Notes under the pieces: model-generated | What the model saw: only the letters and a program-made list of their open reading frames with translations | The model's database searches: none | What the model was told of the DNA's origin: nothing | In this document: piece by piece, positions 43,261 through 52,649 of the stretch | Position numbering within the stretch: the stretch's first letter is position 1 | Layout of the letters: every line of letters starts with the position of its first letter | NCBI RefSeq assembly: GCF_000316115.1 | Contig: NZ_JH993797.1 | Coordinates: 2,528,486-2,592,485, forward strand | Source of the DNA: Leptolyngbya sp. PCC 7375 | GTDB lineage: Bacteria > Cyanobacteriota > Cyanobacteriia > Phormidesmidales > Phormidesmidaceae | Direction of reading: 5' to 3' | Length of the DNA: 64,000 nucleotides | Made by a program: the position numbers and the translations under genes

Positions 43261-44376
43261 TTACAAAGAAATACTGACTAAAGCCCGTGTGCGAGACTCC
43301 ATCGTTTGAGTCGATCCCACAGCAGCGTGAACCACCTTACCAACAGCCTCCTCACTAGACTGAGCATATCGATCTGCAAGTGTCTGATTGAACCACCTTT
43401 CAACATCGGTGGTCAGCTGCTCCAACCATGGAGAGATATTACCTATGGTTAACCGACGAAGTAAAGGATAAACAACAGTCTCCTGACGATGCTGCCCTAG
43501 ATGACTGTAGCGTGTCTGCAAATAGCGTTCCACATCTAAATCCCATTTCTGTTGAAAACGCATCAGACTTTCCAGCCCCCACGCATCACTCCAACGCAAC
43601 ATAAAACAAGACCAATCAGCCCAATTATTGGGTCTCTGTGGAACATGGGTCACGACTGAGGCAGGTTCACAGAACATGAGCCCACCAACGCAATTCACAT
43701 TGAGACAAAAATCTATATCTGCCTGAGAACCCACCAATCTTGGGTCCAAATAGCCAATCTGAGCAAAAATCTCTCGTTTAATCAACAGACAGTTTAATTC
43801 TGCAAATTCACAGGCTCGCCTAGACAACTGAGATTTCATAGCTGTTGCTGAACAACCCACAAGAAAGGGTTGTTCATAAAGACAACGACGGGGCTGTCCA
43901 TCCTGAACATCCATGAAGACCCTGGCCTCACCACCAGCTAGATGAATGCGCTCATGTAAAGGTGTACCCACACAGGTAAGGGGACACACAACGGCTGCAT
44001 CCGTCTCTTGGGCGCATTGCCAAAGCCTTTCTAACCAACCATTTGAGACATGAATATCATTAGTAATAAAAACTATATAATCTGTCGTAACTTGACTTAG
44101 GCCCAGATTCCGGGCTTGATTTGGTGTAAGAAAATGCTCAGAACGTAATAACGTGAAATTATATTTAACTGCTGCTTGGGATAAGTAATTTTTAATCTGT
44201 TTGGGTGAACCAGTATCCACATATACAAGTTCAAATGGCATTTTAGTATGCCTGTAGATACTTTCCAGAGTCTGCTGTGTACTACCAAAGCATTCGCGCG
44301 GTGAGACGACGATTGTAATCGAAGGCTTTGAGGCTGCTTGGGGTAAAGCATTGGGGTTAAAGCGTTTAGCAGTCAT
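43261..44376 (-). CDS. Family 2 glycosyltransferase
   Basis: About 371 residues, GT-A fold. The N-terminal strand SITIVVSPRECFGSTQQTLE and PFELVYVDTGS are the nucleotide-binding part; FITNDIHVSNGWLERL holds the acidic metal-binding turn (in a DxD position, here N-D-I-H). FDQIGYLDPRL-type text appears as IFAQIGYLDPRLVGSQADID. It probably transfers a sugar to a cell-surface glycan or protein; donor and acceptor are unknown. The GTG at 44385 and the ATG at 44376 are both possible starts. No other glycan genes adjoin. Confidence 0.85.
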   Translation of the reverse strand: MTAKRFNPNALPQAASKPSITIVVSPRECFGSTQQTLESIYRHTKMPFELVYVDTGSPKQIKNYLSQAAVKYNFTLLRSEHFLTPNQARNLGLSQVTTDYIVFITNDIHVSNGWLERLWQCAQETDAAVVCPLTCVGTPLHERIHLAGGEARVFMDVQDGQPRRCLYEQPFLVGCSATAMKSQLSRRACEFAELNCLLIKREIFAQIGYLDPRLVGSQADIDFCLNVNCVGGLMFCEPASVVTHVPQRPNNWADWSCFMLRWSDAWGLESLMRFQQKWDLDVERYLQTRYSHLGQHRQETVVYPLLRRLTIGNISPWLEQLTTDVERWFNQTLADRYAQSSEEAVGKVVHAAVGSTQTMESRTRALVSISL

Positions 44377-44385
44377 GGAAACCAC

Positions 44386-45356
44386 TCAAAGTTTTCAGGC
44401 AAGGACAATAGACAGTAGCTGTCAGCAATGACGGGTGGCTCTAAGCGTAGATATAGCTTATTTCTTTCTCAATGGAACATGCTTACAGCTAAGCTGAAAG
44501 CATGGGTAATTCTACTCAAATATTGTAGTGGCAACCATACACATTGCTACCTCACGGACACAGAAAAAATATAGATTAAGAATGGAATGAGGTGTAATTT
44601 CTTCTAAGTCATTCAGCTATAAATAGCTGACAGGCTAACCTATCAGCATCCAACATCGAAGCTTACGGGAAGAAAAAATAAAAAGCGTTAACTGAACTCT
44701 AGCTTAGAAAACAACCTAAGTTATTAAGCCATAAATAGCTAACCTATCAGCATTCGATTTGAAGCTTACGGGAAGAAGACAAAAGCGTTAACTGGGCTCT
44801 AGCTTAGCAAACAGCATAGGAATGTGGGGGCTTTTCAATAAACTATTGCTGCTGCTTTTAAGCAACAATCAAGCCTCATCTTCTTCATCTAATTATTAGT
44901 TAGTTCTCATCAAGAAAACTCAGTATAAATAGGGATTTTTGTAGCCTTTAGGGAAATTTAAATTCAATATCATAAATAACTTTATATTGATGCATACCGA
45001 TAGCTTATATAAATAAACTTCAAAAAATCAATGATTACTATAGGTTTTTGCCTATTTTTCAATGGTAAACCCAACCAACCTTCACCACACACAACGCCTA
45101 AACCAAAAACATAGCGGCTGTAGTATGGCACTAAGGTCTAACTCTATTTTTGAGAGGCAGTTTTTGTTGAACAATAGAATACTCGAACACCACAACAAAG
45201 AAAAATCTACCATTGCTGATCTGCGGTATGTTTCAACCCGCCCAATCTAGGTTGCTGGCAAGTTTTACGGGGCGATTCATCGTCTAAATCAGCAACGGCA
45301 AAGATCTCAGTTTGCCCCGTACAATTGATGGGCATGATACATCGGAGTAGGGAAGG
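44386..45356. other. Nearly 1 kb without a convincing gene
   Basis: AT-rich DNA containing a tandem element of about 105 bp (44604-44820). Open frames at 44428-44574 (49 codons) and 45062-45250 (62 codons) lack ribosome binding sites and protein-like composition and are not accepted. It should hold the promoters of the divergent GT2 gene and the PanE-like gene. Confidence 0.6.
44604..44820. repeat. Imperfect tandem duplication of about 105 bp
   Basis: Copy A (44604-44715) and copy B (44716-about 44820) share in the same order CTAAGT, ATAAATAGCT, CTAACCTATCAGCAT, GAAGCTTACGGGAAGAA, AAAAGCGTTAACTG and CTCTAGCTTAG. Copy A has short insertions relative to B. It is non-coding on inspection. Divergence shows the duplication is not recent. 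It may be a duplicated small-RNA gene or promoter. Confidence 0.85.
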
Positions 45357-46310
45357 ATGTCGGCTAAACGCTATGCCATCATTGGCACAGGGGCCATTGG
45401 CGGTTATTACGGAGCACGATTACAGCAAAGTGGCTGTGATGTGAATTTTCTGTTGCGTAGCGACTATGAGCATGTAAAAAAATACGGCGTATTGGTGGAA
45501 TCTGTCGATGGTGATATCACACTGCCTCAGGTAAATGCATATCATAGCCCAGCAGATATGCCGCCAATAGATGTTGTTGTTATTGCCTTAAAAACAACAC
45601 AAAATAATCGTCTTACAGAGCTAATGCCACCGCTACGTGAGGGTGCAGTAATACTCACCTTACAAAATGGTCTAGGCATTGAAGAAGATATTGCCCAGAT
45701 GGTGTCACCAAAACAGATTATGGGAGGCCTTTGTTTTATCTGTTCTAACAAGGTCGGGTCAGGTCACATTCATCACCTGGACTACGGAAAAATTCAGCTC
45801 GGGGCCTACAGTGCGAAAAATCAACAGCGAGAACTTACAACCACGATGATGGAAATTGCCGATGACTTCCGTGGGGCAAAGATTCCCATAGATGTCACCG
45901 AAGATTTGTTTATGGCCCGTTGGCGCAAGCTAGTGTGGAACGTGCCTTATAACGGATTGTCGGTGGTGTTGGATGCGACCACGAATGAGCTGATGGCAGA
46001 TGAGGCGGTTAAGGCACAGATCCACACCCTGATGACGGAGGTGATCACGGCTGCCAATACCTGGGTTGACCATCTTTCTAAGCAAACTGCTTCAACCCGC
46101 CATATTCCTATAAATTGGGCCGCTGACATGCTGAATGCCACTACAAAAATGAAGCCCTATCGTACCAGCATGAAAATTGATTTTGATGAAGGGCGACCAT
46201 TGGAGGTGGAGGCGATTTTAGGTAACCCGGTGAGGGCTGCGGCAGAGGTAGGGGTCAAAGTACCGGAGATGGAAAAGCTTTATAAGCAAGTGCGGGCGCT
46301 TTCGAATTGA
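45357..46310 (+). CDS. Putative 2-dehydropantoate 2-reductase (PanE/ApbA family)
   Basis: A 317-residue NADPH-dependent ketopantoate reductase-like enzyme. The Rossmann motif is IIGTGAIGGYYGARL (residues 8-22); VVVIALKTTQNN and LTLQNGLGIEE follow. The C-terminal domain has WRKLVWNVPYNGLSVVLDA, including the conserved Lys/Asn region, and DFDEGRPLEVEAILGNPVR. Pantothenate synthesis is one possibility, but the family has many paralogues, so the true substrate is unsure. Neighbours (cupin, symporter) do not help. Confidence 0.82.
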   Translation: MSAKRYAIIGTGAIGGYYGARLQQSGCDVNFLLRSDYEHVKKYGVLVESVDGDITLPQVNAYHSPADMPPIDVVVIALKTTQNNRLTELMPPLREGAVILTLQNGLGIEEDIAQMVSPKQIMGGLCFICSNKVGSGHIHHLDYGKIQLGAYSAKNQQRELTTTMMEIADDFRGAKIPIDVTEDLFMARWRKLVWNVPYNGLSVVLDATTNELMADEAVKAQIHTLMTEVITAANTWVDHLSKQTASTRHIPINWAADMLNATTKMKPYRTSMKIDFDEGRPLEVEAILGNPVRAAAEVGVKVPEMEKLYKQVRALSN

Positions 46311-46381
46311 GGCACCCTTTACATAGGTTTACACTAGTAGATAACTGGTAACTTATTCCGAAATCATCACTGTTCCATCCC

Positions 46382-46870
46382 ATGCCCACCGTCATCAAAC
46401 GTTTATCTCAAGAGCTGTTTGACAGCGTTTCCCAGGAGGCCTCAGCGCTGCCTCGTTTACGGAAAAACCACAACTTGCATCAGCTACCGGACTCTGTCCA
46501 ACGGTTTATCAATGTGTTACAGCCTGGCACCTATGTGCGTCCACACCGACATCTACGGGCTAAAGATAGCAATGGGTTTGAGCTATTTCTGGTGCTTCAG
46601 GGTGAGATTGGTTTTTTAGTGCTGAATGATCAGGGGCAGGTGATTCAGACTGAGCGCCTATGTGCCCAGGGACCAACCTATGGTTTAGAGCTGGCGGAAG
46701 GACAGTACCACACGCTGATCGCCCTGGCTCCAAATACGGTGATGTTTGAGATTAAGGAAGGGCCTTACGTACCAGCAGCAGATAAGGATTTTATGCAGCA
46801 GTTTCCGGCAGAGGGAACCGTTGCGGCACAGCAGCAGGTACAGGCATGGGCTGAGTTGTTTTCGGGTTAG
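46382..46870 (+). CDS. WbuC-family cupin metalloprotein
   Basis: A 162-residue single-domain cupin. Metal-ligand motifs are VRPHRHLRAKDSNGFELFLV (two His and Glu) and, in the second half, AEGQYHTLIALAP (His). WbuC proteins occur near polysaccharide gene clusters in enterobacteria; the function is unknown. It lies 71 bp after the PanE-like gene and 57 bp before the symporter, all on the plus strand, so cotranscription is possible. Confidence 0.8.
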   Translation: MPTVIKRLSQELFDSVSQEASALPRLRKNHNLHQLPDSVQRFINVLQPGTYVRPHRHLRAKDSNGFELFLVLQGEIGFLVLNDQGQVIQTERLCAQGPTYGLELAEGQYHTLIALAPNTVMFEIKEGPYVPAADKDFMQQFPAEGTVAAQQQVQAWAELFSG

Positions 46871-46926
46871 GCCTGTACCGATGGCCCTAGGGTGACATTG
46901 ATCCTAGAAAAGATGATTTGCCGTTA

Positions 46927-48393
46927 ATGGAAAGCGCAACCTTGAATCAACTGCTAACACATATGGATCATGGTTTTGATATCGGGGTGACGCTGTTGGA
47001 GCGTACCTTGTTTTTTGGACTGTGGGGTGTGCCGCTGATTGTGCTGTGGTTGATGGCAGGGTCGGTGTATCTGACGCTGCGCATGGGGTTTATTAATGTG
47101 CGGGGGCTGCGCCATAGCCTGGCGGTACTGCGGGGTGACTATGATGACCCGAATGAAGTTGGGGAGGTGAATCACTTTCAAGCGTTGGCGACGGCGATGT
47201 CGGCAACGGTGGGGTTGGGGAATATTGCTGGGGTTGCGATCGCAATCCAACTGGGAGGCCCCGGTGCTGTCCTTTGGATGACCGTAGCAGGACTACTGGG
47301 CATGACCACCAAATTTACCGAATGCACCCTGGCCCAAGAATATCGCGTTATCCAAGATGGCCAGGCATTGGGAGGCCCCATGTATTACCTCAGCCAGGGC
47401 CTGGCCGAGCGCGGGCTCAAACCCATGGGACAGTTGCTGGCAGCTACCTTCGCCATTCTTTGCATGGTTGGGGCCATCGGCGGTGGCAATATGTTTCAGG
47501 CCAACCAGTCGGGGATGGCGGTCGCTGCCCTGGGGAAGCACCTGCAATGGAGCTGGCTAAGTGAGCCTAGCGTTTACGGTATCGCTCTCGCCCTGGCCGT
47601 TGCTACCGTGATTATTGGCGGCATCCAACGCATTGCCCAAGTAGCCTCAGCCATTGTGCCAACCATGGTAGGGCTTTACCTAACTGCCGCCCTCTGGATC
47701 GTGTGCCATCACCTGGGAGATATCCCCAGCGCCATGGGTCAAATTTGGCATTCAGCCTGGCATCCAGTTGCCATTGAAGGGGGCATCGTCGGCGTCATGG
47801 TACAGGGTCTACAGCGGGGTGTTTTCTCCAATGGTGCAGGTACGGGTGCTGCAGCCATTGCCCACGCCACCACTAAGAACCCTGAACCCGTCCGTGAAGG
47901 TATCGTCGCCCTGATAGAGCCACTGATCGACACCGTTATTATCTGCAATCTAACCGCCCTGGTCTGCTTGCTAACAGGTGTTTATCAACCTGACAGCATC
48001 GTCAACGGCATTGAGCTCACAACGACTGCCTTTGCCACCGAAGTGCCGATGATGACCTGGGGGCTGGCCATTATTGTTTGCCTATTTAGCTTTTCCACAA
48101 TTATTTCCTGCTTTTATTATGGCGAAGCCTGTTGGCGCTACTTGTTCGGAGAGCAAGGTCTATTGACCTATAAGCTACTCTATATTTTGGGTAGCTTTTG
48201 CGGCACCATCATTGGCCTAGATACTGTGATTCGCTTTAGTGACATCATGGTCTTTGCCCTTGGTATTCCCAATATGCTGGGTCTCCTGCTGCTATCCAAC
48301 CAGGTAGCCCGTAGCCTAGACAAATACTGGCATACTGAACATTCCTTCCAGTCACCACCCACCACTGACCACCCATCCTCTTCTAATCCCTAA
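46927..48393 (+). CDS. Sodium:alanine symporter (AGCS family)
   Basis: About 488 residues with about eleven hydrophobic helices. Family motifs are visible: ATAMSATVGLGNIAGVA with the glycine/asparagine cation site, GPGAVLWMTVAGLLGMTTKF, and FSNGAGTGAAAIAHATTKNP. It imports alanine or glycine with sodium across the plasma membrane. A TTG at 46918 is in frame, but the ATG at 46927 is the likely start. The polar C-terminal tail is short. Confidence 0.92.
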   Translation: MESATLNQLLTHMDHGFDIGVTLLERTLFFGLWGVPLIVLWLMAGSVYLTLRMGFINVRGLRHSLAVLRGDYDDPNEVGEVNHFQALATAMSATVGLGNIAGVAIAIQLGGPGAVLWMTVAGLLGMTTKFTECTLAQEYRVIQDGQALGGPMYYLSQGLAERGLKPMGQLLAATFAILCMVGAIGGGNMFQANQSGMAVAALGKHLQWSWLSEPSVYGIALALAVATVIIGGIQRIAQVASAIVPTMVGLYLTAALWIVCHHLGDIPSAMGQIWHSAWHPVAIEGGIVGVMVQGLQRGVFSNGAGTGAAAIAHATTKNPEPVREGIVALIEPLIDTVIICNLTALVCLLTGVYQPDSIVNGIELTTTAFATEVPMMTWGLAIIVCLFSFSTIISCFYYGEACWRYLFGEQGLLTYKLLYILGSFCGTIIGLDTVIRFSDIMVFALGIPNMLGLLLLSNQVARSLDKYWHTEHSFQSPPTTDHPSSSNP

Positions 48394-48489
48394 CCATCTT
48401 GCCCCAATCTAAAGCCCTACTTTTTACAAATAGGTGTAACCTATAGGCACTTTTGGTCAGTAGTAAATCTATAGGGCTGTAGTCGGGTA

Positions 48490-49374
48490 ATGGGTAGTGA
48501 TGTTCTAATTTTGACAGTCTATTTTTTGGTAGTGATTTATGTGCTCTACCAAATGGCACTCTCTGTAGAAAATACCCTGGAAAACAAATTAAAGGTTGAC
48601 TTAAACCGTGGGACGTTACTTGCTCAGGTTAACCAACAACTGCAACAACTCCCCGATACACAGCAAATTACGGCGGAAATCGAAGAGCTGGAGCTTAAAG
48701 GATATAAATTACCTCCCCAACTGGCCCTAACGGTCACATCTCAAAATAATGCTCAGCAAAAGCGCAAAGTGACCGTAAATGTTGGCCCCATGGGTCGCAT
48801 GCCTCTGGCCATGTCACTGATGGACCTCAATGTCACTATCCGCAACACAACGAGTGATGCCCAGGTATTTATTGATTGGGACAGAAGCACGGTCAGCTCA
48901 GGAACTACACGACGAACACAGCGCGTTGTACGTGCAGGCATCCCCATTAGTGGCGACTTATCTCGATCTCAAGTATTAAGCGTAATTAACCCTGGTGAAT
49001 CTTTTGTTACCAGAGTCACAGGAGAGAATTGTCTAGGCCTGGATCCAGAGACCCGCAACCTAAGACCGGGCAGACCTTTGATTGAAATGATTGAAGTAGC
49101 GGATCTGATAACAGATTTGATTGATACCCCTGAGGACATCCAGGATCTTCCACCGATGATGGCCTATAGCCTAGGGTTGATGATTGGCATACGCCAGATC
49201 ACTCACGATCAGACAAACCACACTGCTTATCTGTTACTGCCGTTTGATTTTCAAGCCGTCTTACTTCCCGATGAAATTGCCTTTCCGCCCCTACGTTGGT
49301 TACTTAATCGCCCCCGTCCTGAAAGTGCACGAGACGCCTTAACTACATTACTTTTAGGGCGACCAAAGCTATAA
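48490..49374 (+). CDS. Hypothetical protein with N-terminal membrane anchor
   Basis: A 294-residue protein. One hydrophobic segment (residues 4-24, VLILTVYFLVVIYVLYQMAL) is followed by a charged region and a mostly beta-type domain (KVTVNVGPMGRMPLAMSLMD, LNVTIRNTTSDAQVFIDWDR). Such a domain could be immunoglobulin-like. I do not recognise the family. It is likely anchored in the inner membrane; the side is uncertain. A good hairpin follows, so it is probably transcribed alone. Confidence 0.7.
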   Translation: MGSDVLILTVYFLVVIYVLYQMALSVENTLENKLKVDLNRGTLLAQVNQQLQQLPDTQQITAEIEELELKGYKLPPQLALTVTSQNNAQQKRKVTVNVGPMGRMPLAMSLMDLNVTIRNTTSDAQVFIDWDRSTVSSGTTRRTQRVVRAGIPISGDLSRSQVLSVINPGESFVTRVTGENCLGLDPETRNLRPGRPLIEMIEVADLITDLIDTPEDIQDLPPMMAYSLGLMIGIRQITHDQTNHTAYLLLPFDFQAVLLPDEIAFPPLRWLLNRPRPESARDALTTLLLGRPKL

Positions 49375-49403
49375 GCCACCCACGATACATTTCTAAAATA
49401 AAG

Positions 49404-49434
49404 AAGCCTCTAGCACTTATTACTAGAGGCTTTG
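49404..49434. terminator. Bidirectional terminator-like hairpin
   Basis: A perfect 10-bp stem AAGCCTCTAG (49404-49413) / CTAGAGGCTT (49423-49432) with a 9-nt loop. The T-rich flank is stronger on the minus strand (CTTTATTTTAG) than on the plus. It lies between convergent genes and may end both. Confidence 0.75.
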
Positions 49435-49569
49435 CTATGGGTACGACTGGCAGAATAGCCCCTGATACTCTCATCCTCCAGGTCTATGACGTAGCCAGTG
49501 ATTAAAATATTCTGATTTTGGTGGCATTGAGCTAAATTGCTGAGCTTACTGACAATAAGTTACCCATTC

Positions 49570-49776
49570 TCAACTATCGTCAGGATTAATCCTTTCTCGG
49601 CCAATCCGTAATGCTTCATCTAAGAGACGTTCACTCAACTGTATGCAAATAGTTGCGTAAGAGCTCTTAAAGATCTTAAAAAACTCATCCACCACCTGGT
49701 CTACAACCTCAGGTGGCAAGTTTTCAGCCTGGATAATTTCTTGAATTCTAGGATCCTCTGGTTCATGCTCAACCAT
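49570..49776 (-). CDS. Small hypothetical protein, 68 residues
   Basis: An acidic, helical protein (EDPRIQEIIQAENLPPEVVD, VVDEFFKIFKSSYATICIQL, SERLLDEALRIGRERINPDD). The balanced composition and amphipathic helices are protein-like. It has no signal or membrane part. Similar short proteins occur in cyanobacteria as far as I recall, with no known role. Confidence 0.55.
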   Translation of the reverse strand: MVEHEPEDPRIQEIIQAENLPPEVVDQVVDEFFKIFKSSYATICIQLSERLLDEALRIGRERINPDDS

Positions 49777-50073
49777 GCGTCCGGCATATTGGATATTCTG
49801 TCAATTATTAGTTTGACTTATTTATCTGACCTAGTCTAGCCTTGTTATATGGTTAAAGCGTATTGATTATGCAGTTGGCTTGCTGAGAAAAGCCACAGTT
49901 CATAGAAAAAAGCTGGCCAAACTCCTCATGCAAGACCAACCTGAGAGCTAGCATACGTCCCTAACATCAAGCATTACCGGAAAACCCCAGCCAGATTTGG
50001 AAGATATCTTTGCACCTGATTGCAGCTTGTGGTCAGCCAGTTGTAATTGATTTCCTTAGGAGTCTGATTCGCC

Positions 50074-51000
50074 ATGGGTATTCGTCATATAGGCCATGTG
50101 GTAGCCCTAATCCTGCCGCTGTGGATTGCCTGCAGCCTAGCCAAAGCTGAAATCCCCGCCCCGGCCACACCAGCTACCTCCACACCAGCCGAGCTGCAAC
50201 AGGTACCACCCAATGGGCTAGAAAGTCTTGATGAGCAAGGCTTCAGATATTTTCAAACAATGGGACCCTTAGAATATGCAACACGCTTAGGTGGTATCCC
50301 AGACACACCGACTTGGCGTGTAAGAGTGCGCTTGTATCCGGTTTGGCAAAATTCTGAGTTTCTTTATCACGTAAAGCTCGATCACTACAATCTATCGCCA
50401 GCACTTTATCAAGCCTTAGTAGATAGCCATGGGGCAGAGAATGTGGACCCTAGCTTAAACAGCACGACGCCACACCTAACCATTGGATTGGAATTTTTAC
50501 CTGTGATGAATATGGCTGCTGACTGGCTGCCAGCCTCTACACAAATTGAGCAATCAGCGCTTGATAGGGCTACAACCTGTGGATTAGGACTAGACTGCGC
50601 AGCCATAGAAGAGCCCAACAACAGTACTTGGGCAACTGAAACAACTATTGATATGGATGTTGCTCCTTGGGATAGTGATAATGAGCCGCTTTACATGCTG
50701 GTCAGAGCATTAGCTAAACAAGCAGGCTGGTTGCAAGGGGGCTGGATATTACCCAACGAAATCCCTGAAGGCATTAGTGCTGAACGCCCCTGGGTGGAAG
50801 TCTTGGTCACCAATTATGCAGGCAATGGCGGTGGCTACCTAGCAACCTGGATTGAGCATGTTGCCGATGACAGCATCCGGTCTATTGTTTATCAGATCTA
50901 TTACGATGCTGCCTGGATGGATGGAAGTGGTAGCGCCAGCAACGGTTATGTGTGTAGCCGAGGGAGTGATGCAGGTGCAATCAGAGCAGTATGCCCATAA
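50074..51000 (+). CDS. Secreted protein of unknown function
   Basis: A 308-residue protein with a clear signal peptide (residues 1-25, hydrophobic VVALILPLWIACSLAKA, cleavage after AKA) and a Pro/Ala/Thr-rich linker (residues 26-45). The mature domain has LYPVWQNSEFLYHVKLDHYN and several W/Y/G-rich segments, and four cysteines near CGLGLDC and the C-terminal VCSRG...VCP, which could form disulfides. TTAGGAG sits 11 bases before the ATG. I do not recognise the family; it probably acts in the periplasm or outside. Confidence 0.7.
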   Translation: MGIRHIGHVVALILPLWIACSLAKAEIPAPATPATSTPAELQQVPPNGLESLDEQGFRYFQTMGPLEYATRLGGIPDTPTWRVRVRLYPVWQNSEFLYHVKLDHYNLSPALYQALVDSHGAENVDPSLNSTTPHLTIGLEFLPVMNMAADWLPASTQIEQSALDRATTCGLGLDCAAIEEPNNSTWATETTIDMDVAPWDSDNEPLYMLVRALAKQAGWLQGGWILPNEIPEGISAERPWVEVLVTNYAGNGGGYLATWIEHVADDSIRSIVYQIYYDAAWMDGSGSASNGYVCSRGSDAGAIRAVCP

Positions 51001-51561
51001 AAAGACGATTCACCTAGTGACCACCAGACACCCACCATCTACTCAAGTAGCACAGTACAGACACTTATTTTTGTGGACATATGTAACAAAAATCTTAAGT
51101 CTAAAAGCGACAGCGGCTAACCAGTACTTTAATAGCACGCAACATTACTGAAAGTACGCCTGGCAAGCATTTCAAACAATGACCTGTCTCTGGTTTAGAT
51201 GATTAAGCAGCTTCATAATACCCTTAACCTTGGGCCTAAATGAACTTTTACATGTTTTTACTTCTCAGAATATAAAATAATCTGTAAATCTTAAGATATT
51301 ATTAAATCAGTGTTTTTTTGAACTACCCAATCATGCCAGGTTTTATTAGTCATCTGGCAGTTTTTTAAGTAACTCAGTTGAGAGTTTTCGAAAATTCATT
51401 TGCATATCGATTGAGAGTCCTGTAGACGATCTTGTTTTTCGGCACAAGTGATCTTGCAAGCTGCTCAGAATCGAGCCATTCGCTAGAACACCGGAATCGA
51501 TCCAAAAGAATGCCTCGAATATCTCTCTGATCTATTAACTCAGTAGAGGAATCTTTCTGCG
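51001..51561. other. AT-rich intergenic region
   Basis: No gene or clear repeat found in about 560 bp. Short frames are below 20 codons and lack ribosome binding sites. GTAGAGGAATC is just upstream of the next start and may contribute the ribosome binding site of the NYN gene. Confidence 0.5.
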
Positions 51562-52149
51562 ATGCTAACTAATAACCCAGCTACCTTTAAAGACTTACCC
51601 ACTTCCCCTGCAATTCTAGAACAGGGTAGGGTATCTGTTTTTATCGATGCTGCCCATGTTTTTTATGCAGCGTCAACGCTGGGCATTGAGATTGATTACA
51701 GCAAATTGATATCACAGCTTGTTCCCAACGGTCAGCTATTACGGGCTTATTTTTACACTGGCGTAGATCCCAACAACATTAAACAGCAAGGGTTTCTGCT
51801 GTGGATGAAGCGCAATGGCTATCGTGTAATTACTAAAGAGATTTCAACAAAAGAGAATTCTGATGCCTCCCAGCGCTCTATTGACTTTTGCGTTGAAATA
51901 GCAACGGACATGATCACACAGTCGGCTTTTTGCGACACCGTTGTGCTAGTCAGTGGAGATGGTCGCTTTACTCGCTTACTTAACCACTTTGCCCATTCAA
52001 GCACCCGCACAGAGCTGGTTAGCCTGCAGTCCATTACGAGCGAACGCCTGCTTAGTGAAACGGATAGTGCCACTGATTTTGCAAGTTTTAAGGATGCGAT
52101 CGCAAAGCGGCATGCTAACTACAAACGCGCCAGATTTAGTGCGGCCTAA
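51562..52149 (+). CDS. LabA-like NYN-domain protein (DUF88)
   Basis: A 195-residue PIN-like NYN-domain protein. Motifs are VFIDAAHVFYAA (Asp29; the usual Asn two residues on is His32), SIDFCVEIATDM (Asp108, Asp116) and VLVSGDGRFTRLL (Asp133; the usual second Asp is Arg135). LabA proteins repress circadian output genes, and NYN proteins are RNases in principle. Two altered acidic-pocket positions raise doubt about catalysis. A perfect hairpin 55 bp after the stop suggests a single-gene unit. Confidence 0.82.
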   Translation: MLTNNPATFKDLPTSPAILEQGRVSVFIDAAHVFYAASTLGIEIDYSKLISQLVPNGQLLRAYFYTGVDPNNIKQQGFLLWMKRNGYRVITKEISTKENSDASQRSIDFCVEIATDMITQSAFCDTVVLVSGDGRFTRLLNHFAHSSTRTELVSLQSITSERLLSETDSATDFASFKDAIAKRHANYKRARFSAA

Positions 52150-52203
52150 ACATCAGACCCCAACCATAGTTGCATTCCATCAGATTGAAACGCTTACTAA
52201 ACA

Positions 52204-52245
52204 ATACGAGTTTCCTTAGAGATAAGGAAACTCGTATATCTCTTT
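52204..52245 (+). terminator. Terminator of the LabA-like gene
   Basis: A perfect 15-bp stem ATACGAGTTTCCTTA (52204-52218) / TAAGGAAACTCGTAT (52223-52237), 4-nt loop GAGA, followed by ATCTCTTTA. Confidence 0.85.
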
Positions 52246-52274
52246 AACCTTTAGCAGTTTTATACTTTATAAAA

Positions 52275-52574
52275 ATGATTTCATTTAATAGTGAGCATCT
52301 CCGTCTGATTTGGAGCATGGTGGAAACTTATAGCTATATACTAGAAGGCTTGAGTGACGAGGCTATCTGCCTATGGTTATTGAAAAAGATAAAAGATAAC
52401 ATTCATCTGAGCCACGATGAAACTAATGAGATCAGAGCGTACATCCGCAGCCGCAGCCACTTAATTCGTGAAGTTGCTAACAATCAACCCCTTTCTGACA
52501 ATGTCAGAACAAAACAGTTCTCAAATACCCATGGCAGCAAACGCATAGAGCTTCCATACAATAAAGCAATATAG
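52275..52574 (+). CDS. Small hypothetical protein, up to 99 residues
   Basis: Residues 1-66 look like a short conserved cyanobacterial helical domain: FNSEHLRLIWSMVETYSYIL, GLSDEAICLWLLKKI, and ETNEIRAYIRSRSHLIREVA. The last 30 residues are polar and may be non-conserved, since they overlap the convergent 42-residue gene. No ribosome binding site stands out. Function unknown. Confidence 0.55.
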   Translation: MISFNSEHLRLIWSMVETYSYILEGLSDEAICLWLLKKIKDNIHLSHDETNEIRAYIRSRSHLIREVANNQPLSDNVRTKQFSNTHGSKRIELPYNKAI

Positions 52575-52649
52575 GGCCGTAGGTAGTACAACAAGACTTG
52601 CCAAAAATATAACAGTCGCTTTTACTGGCCAATGACGCTGAGAAACCAT
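52521..52649 (-). CDS. 42-residue single-helix membrane protein
   Basis: Encodes MVSQRHWPVKATVIFLASLV followed by VLPTALYCFIVWKLYAFAAM and GI. A charged N-terminus and one long hydrophobic helix (about residues 11-33) fit a small membrane protein. AGGA and AAAGG lie 5 to 14 bases before the ATG. The 3' half overlaps the end of the plus-strand gene by 54 bp, so one of the two might be shorter or spurious. It resembles no photosystem subunit that I know. Confidence 0.5.
   Translation of the reverse strand: MVSQRHWPVKATVIFLASLVVLPTALYCFIVWKLYAFAAMGI

Noticed and set aside
44428..44574. 49-codon plus-strand frame upstream of the GT2 gene
   Set aside because: No ribosome binding site and irregular composition; not distinguishable from noise in AT-rich DNA.
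45062..45250. 62-codon plus-strand open frame before the PanE-like gene
   Set aside because: Polar, low-complexity composition rich in Asn and His, no ribosome binding site and no family resemblance; likely chance.
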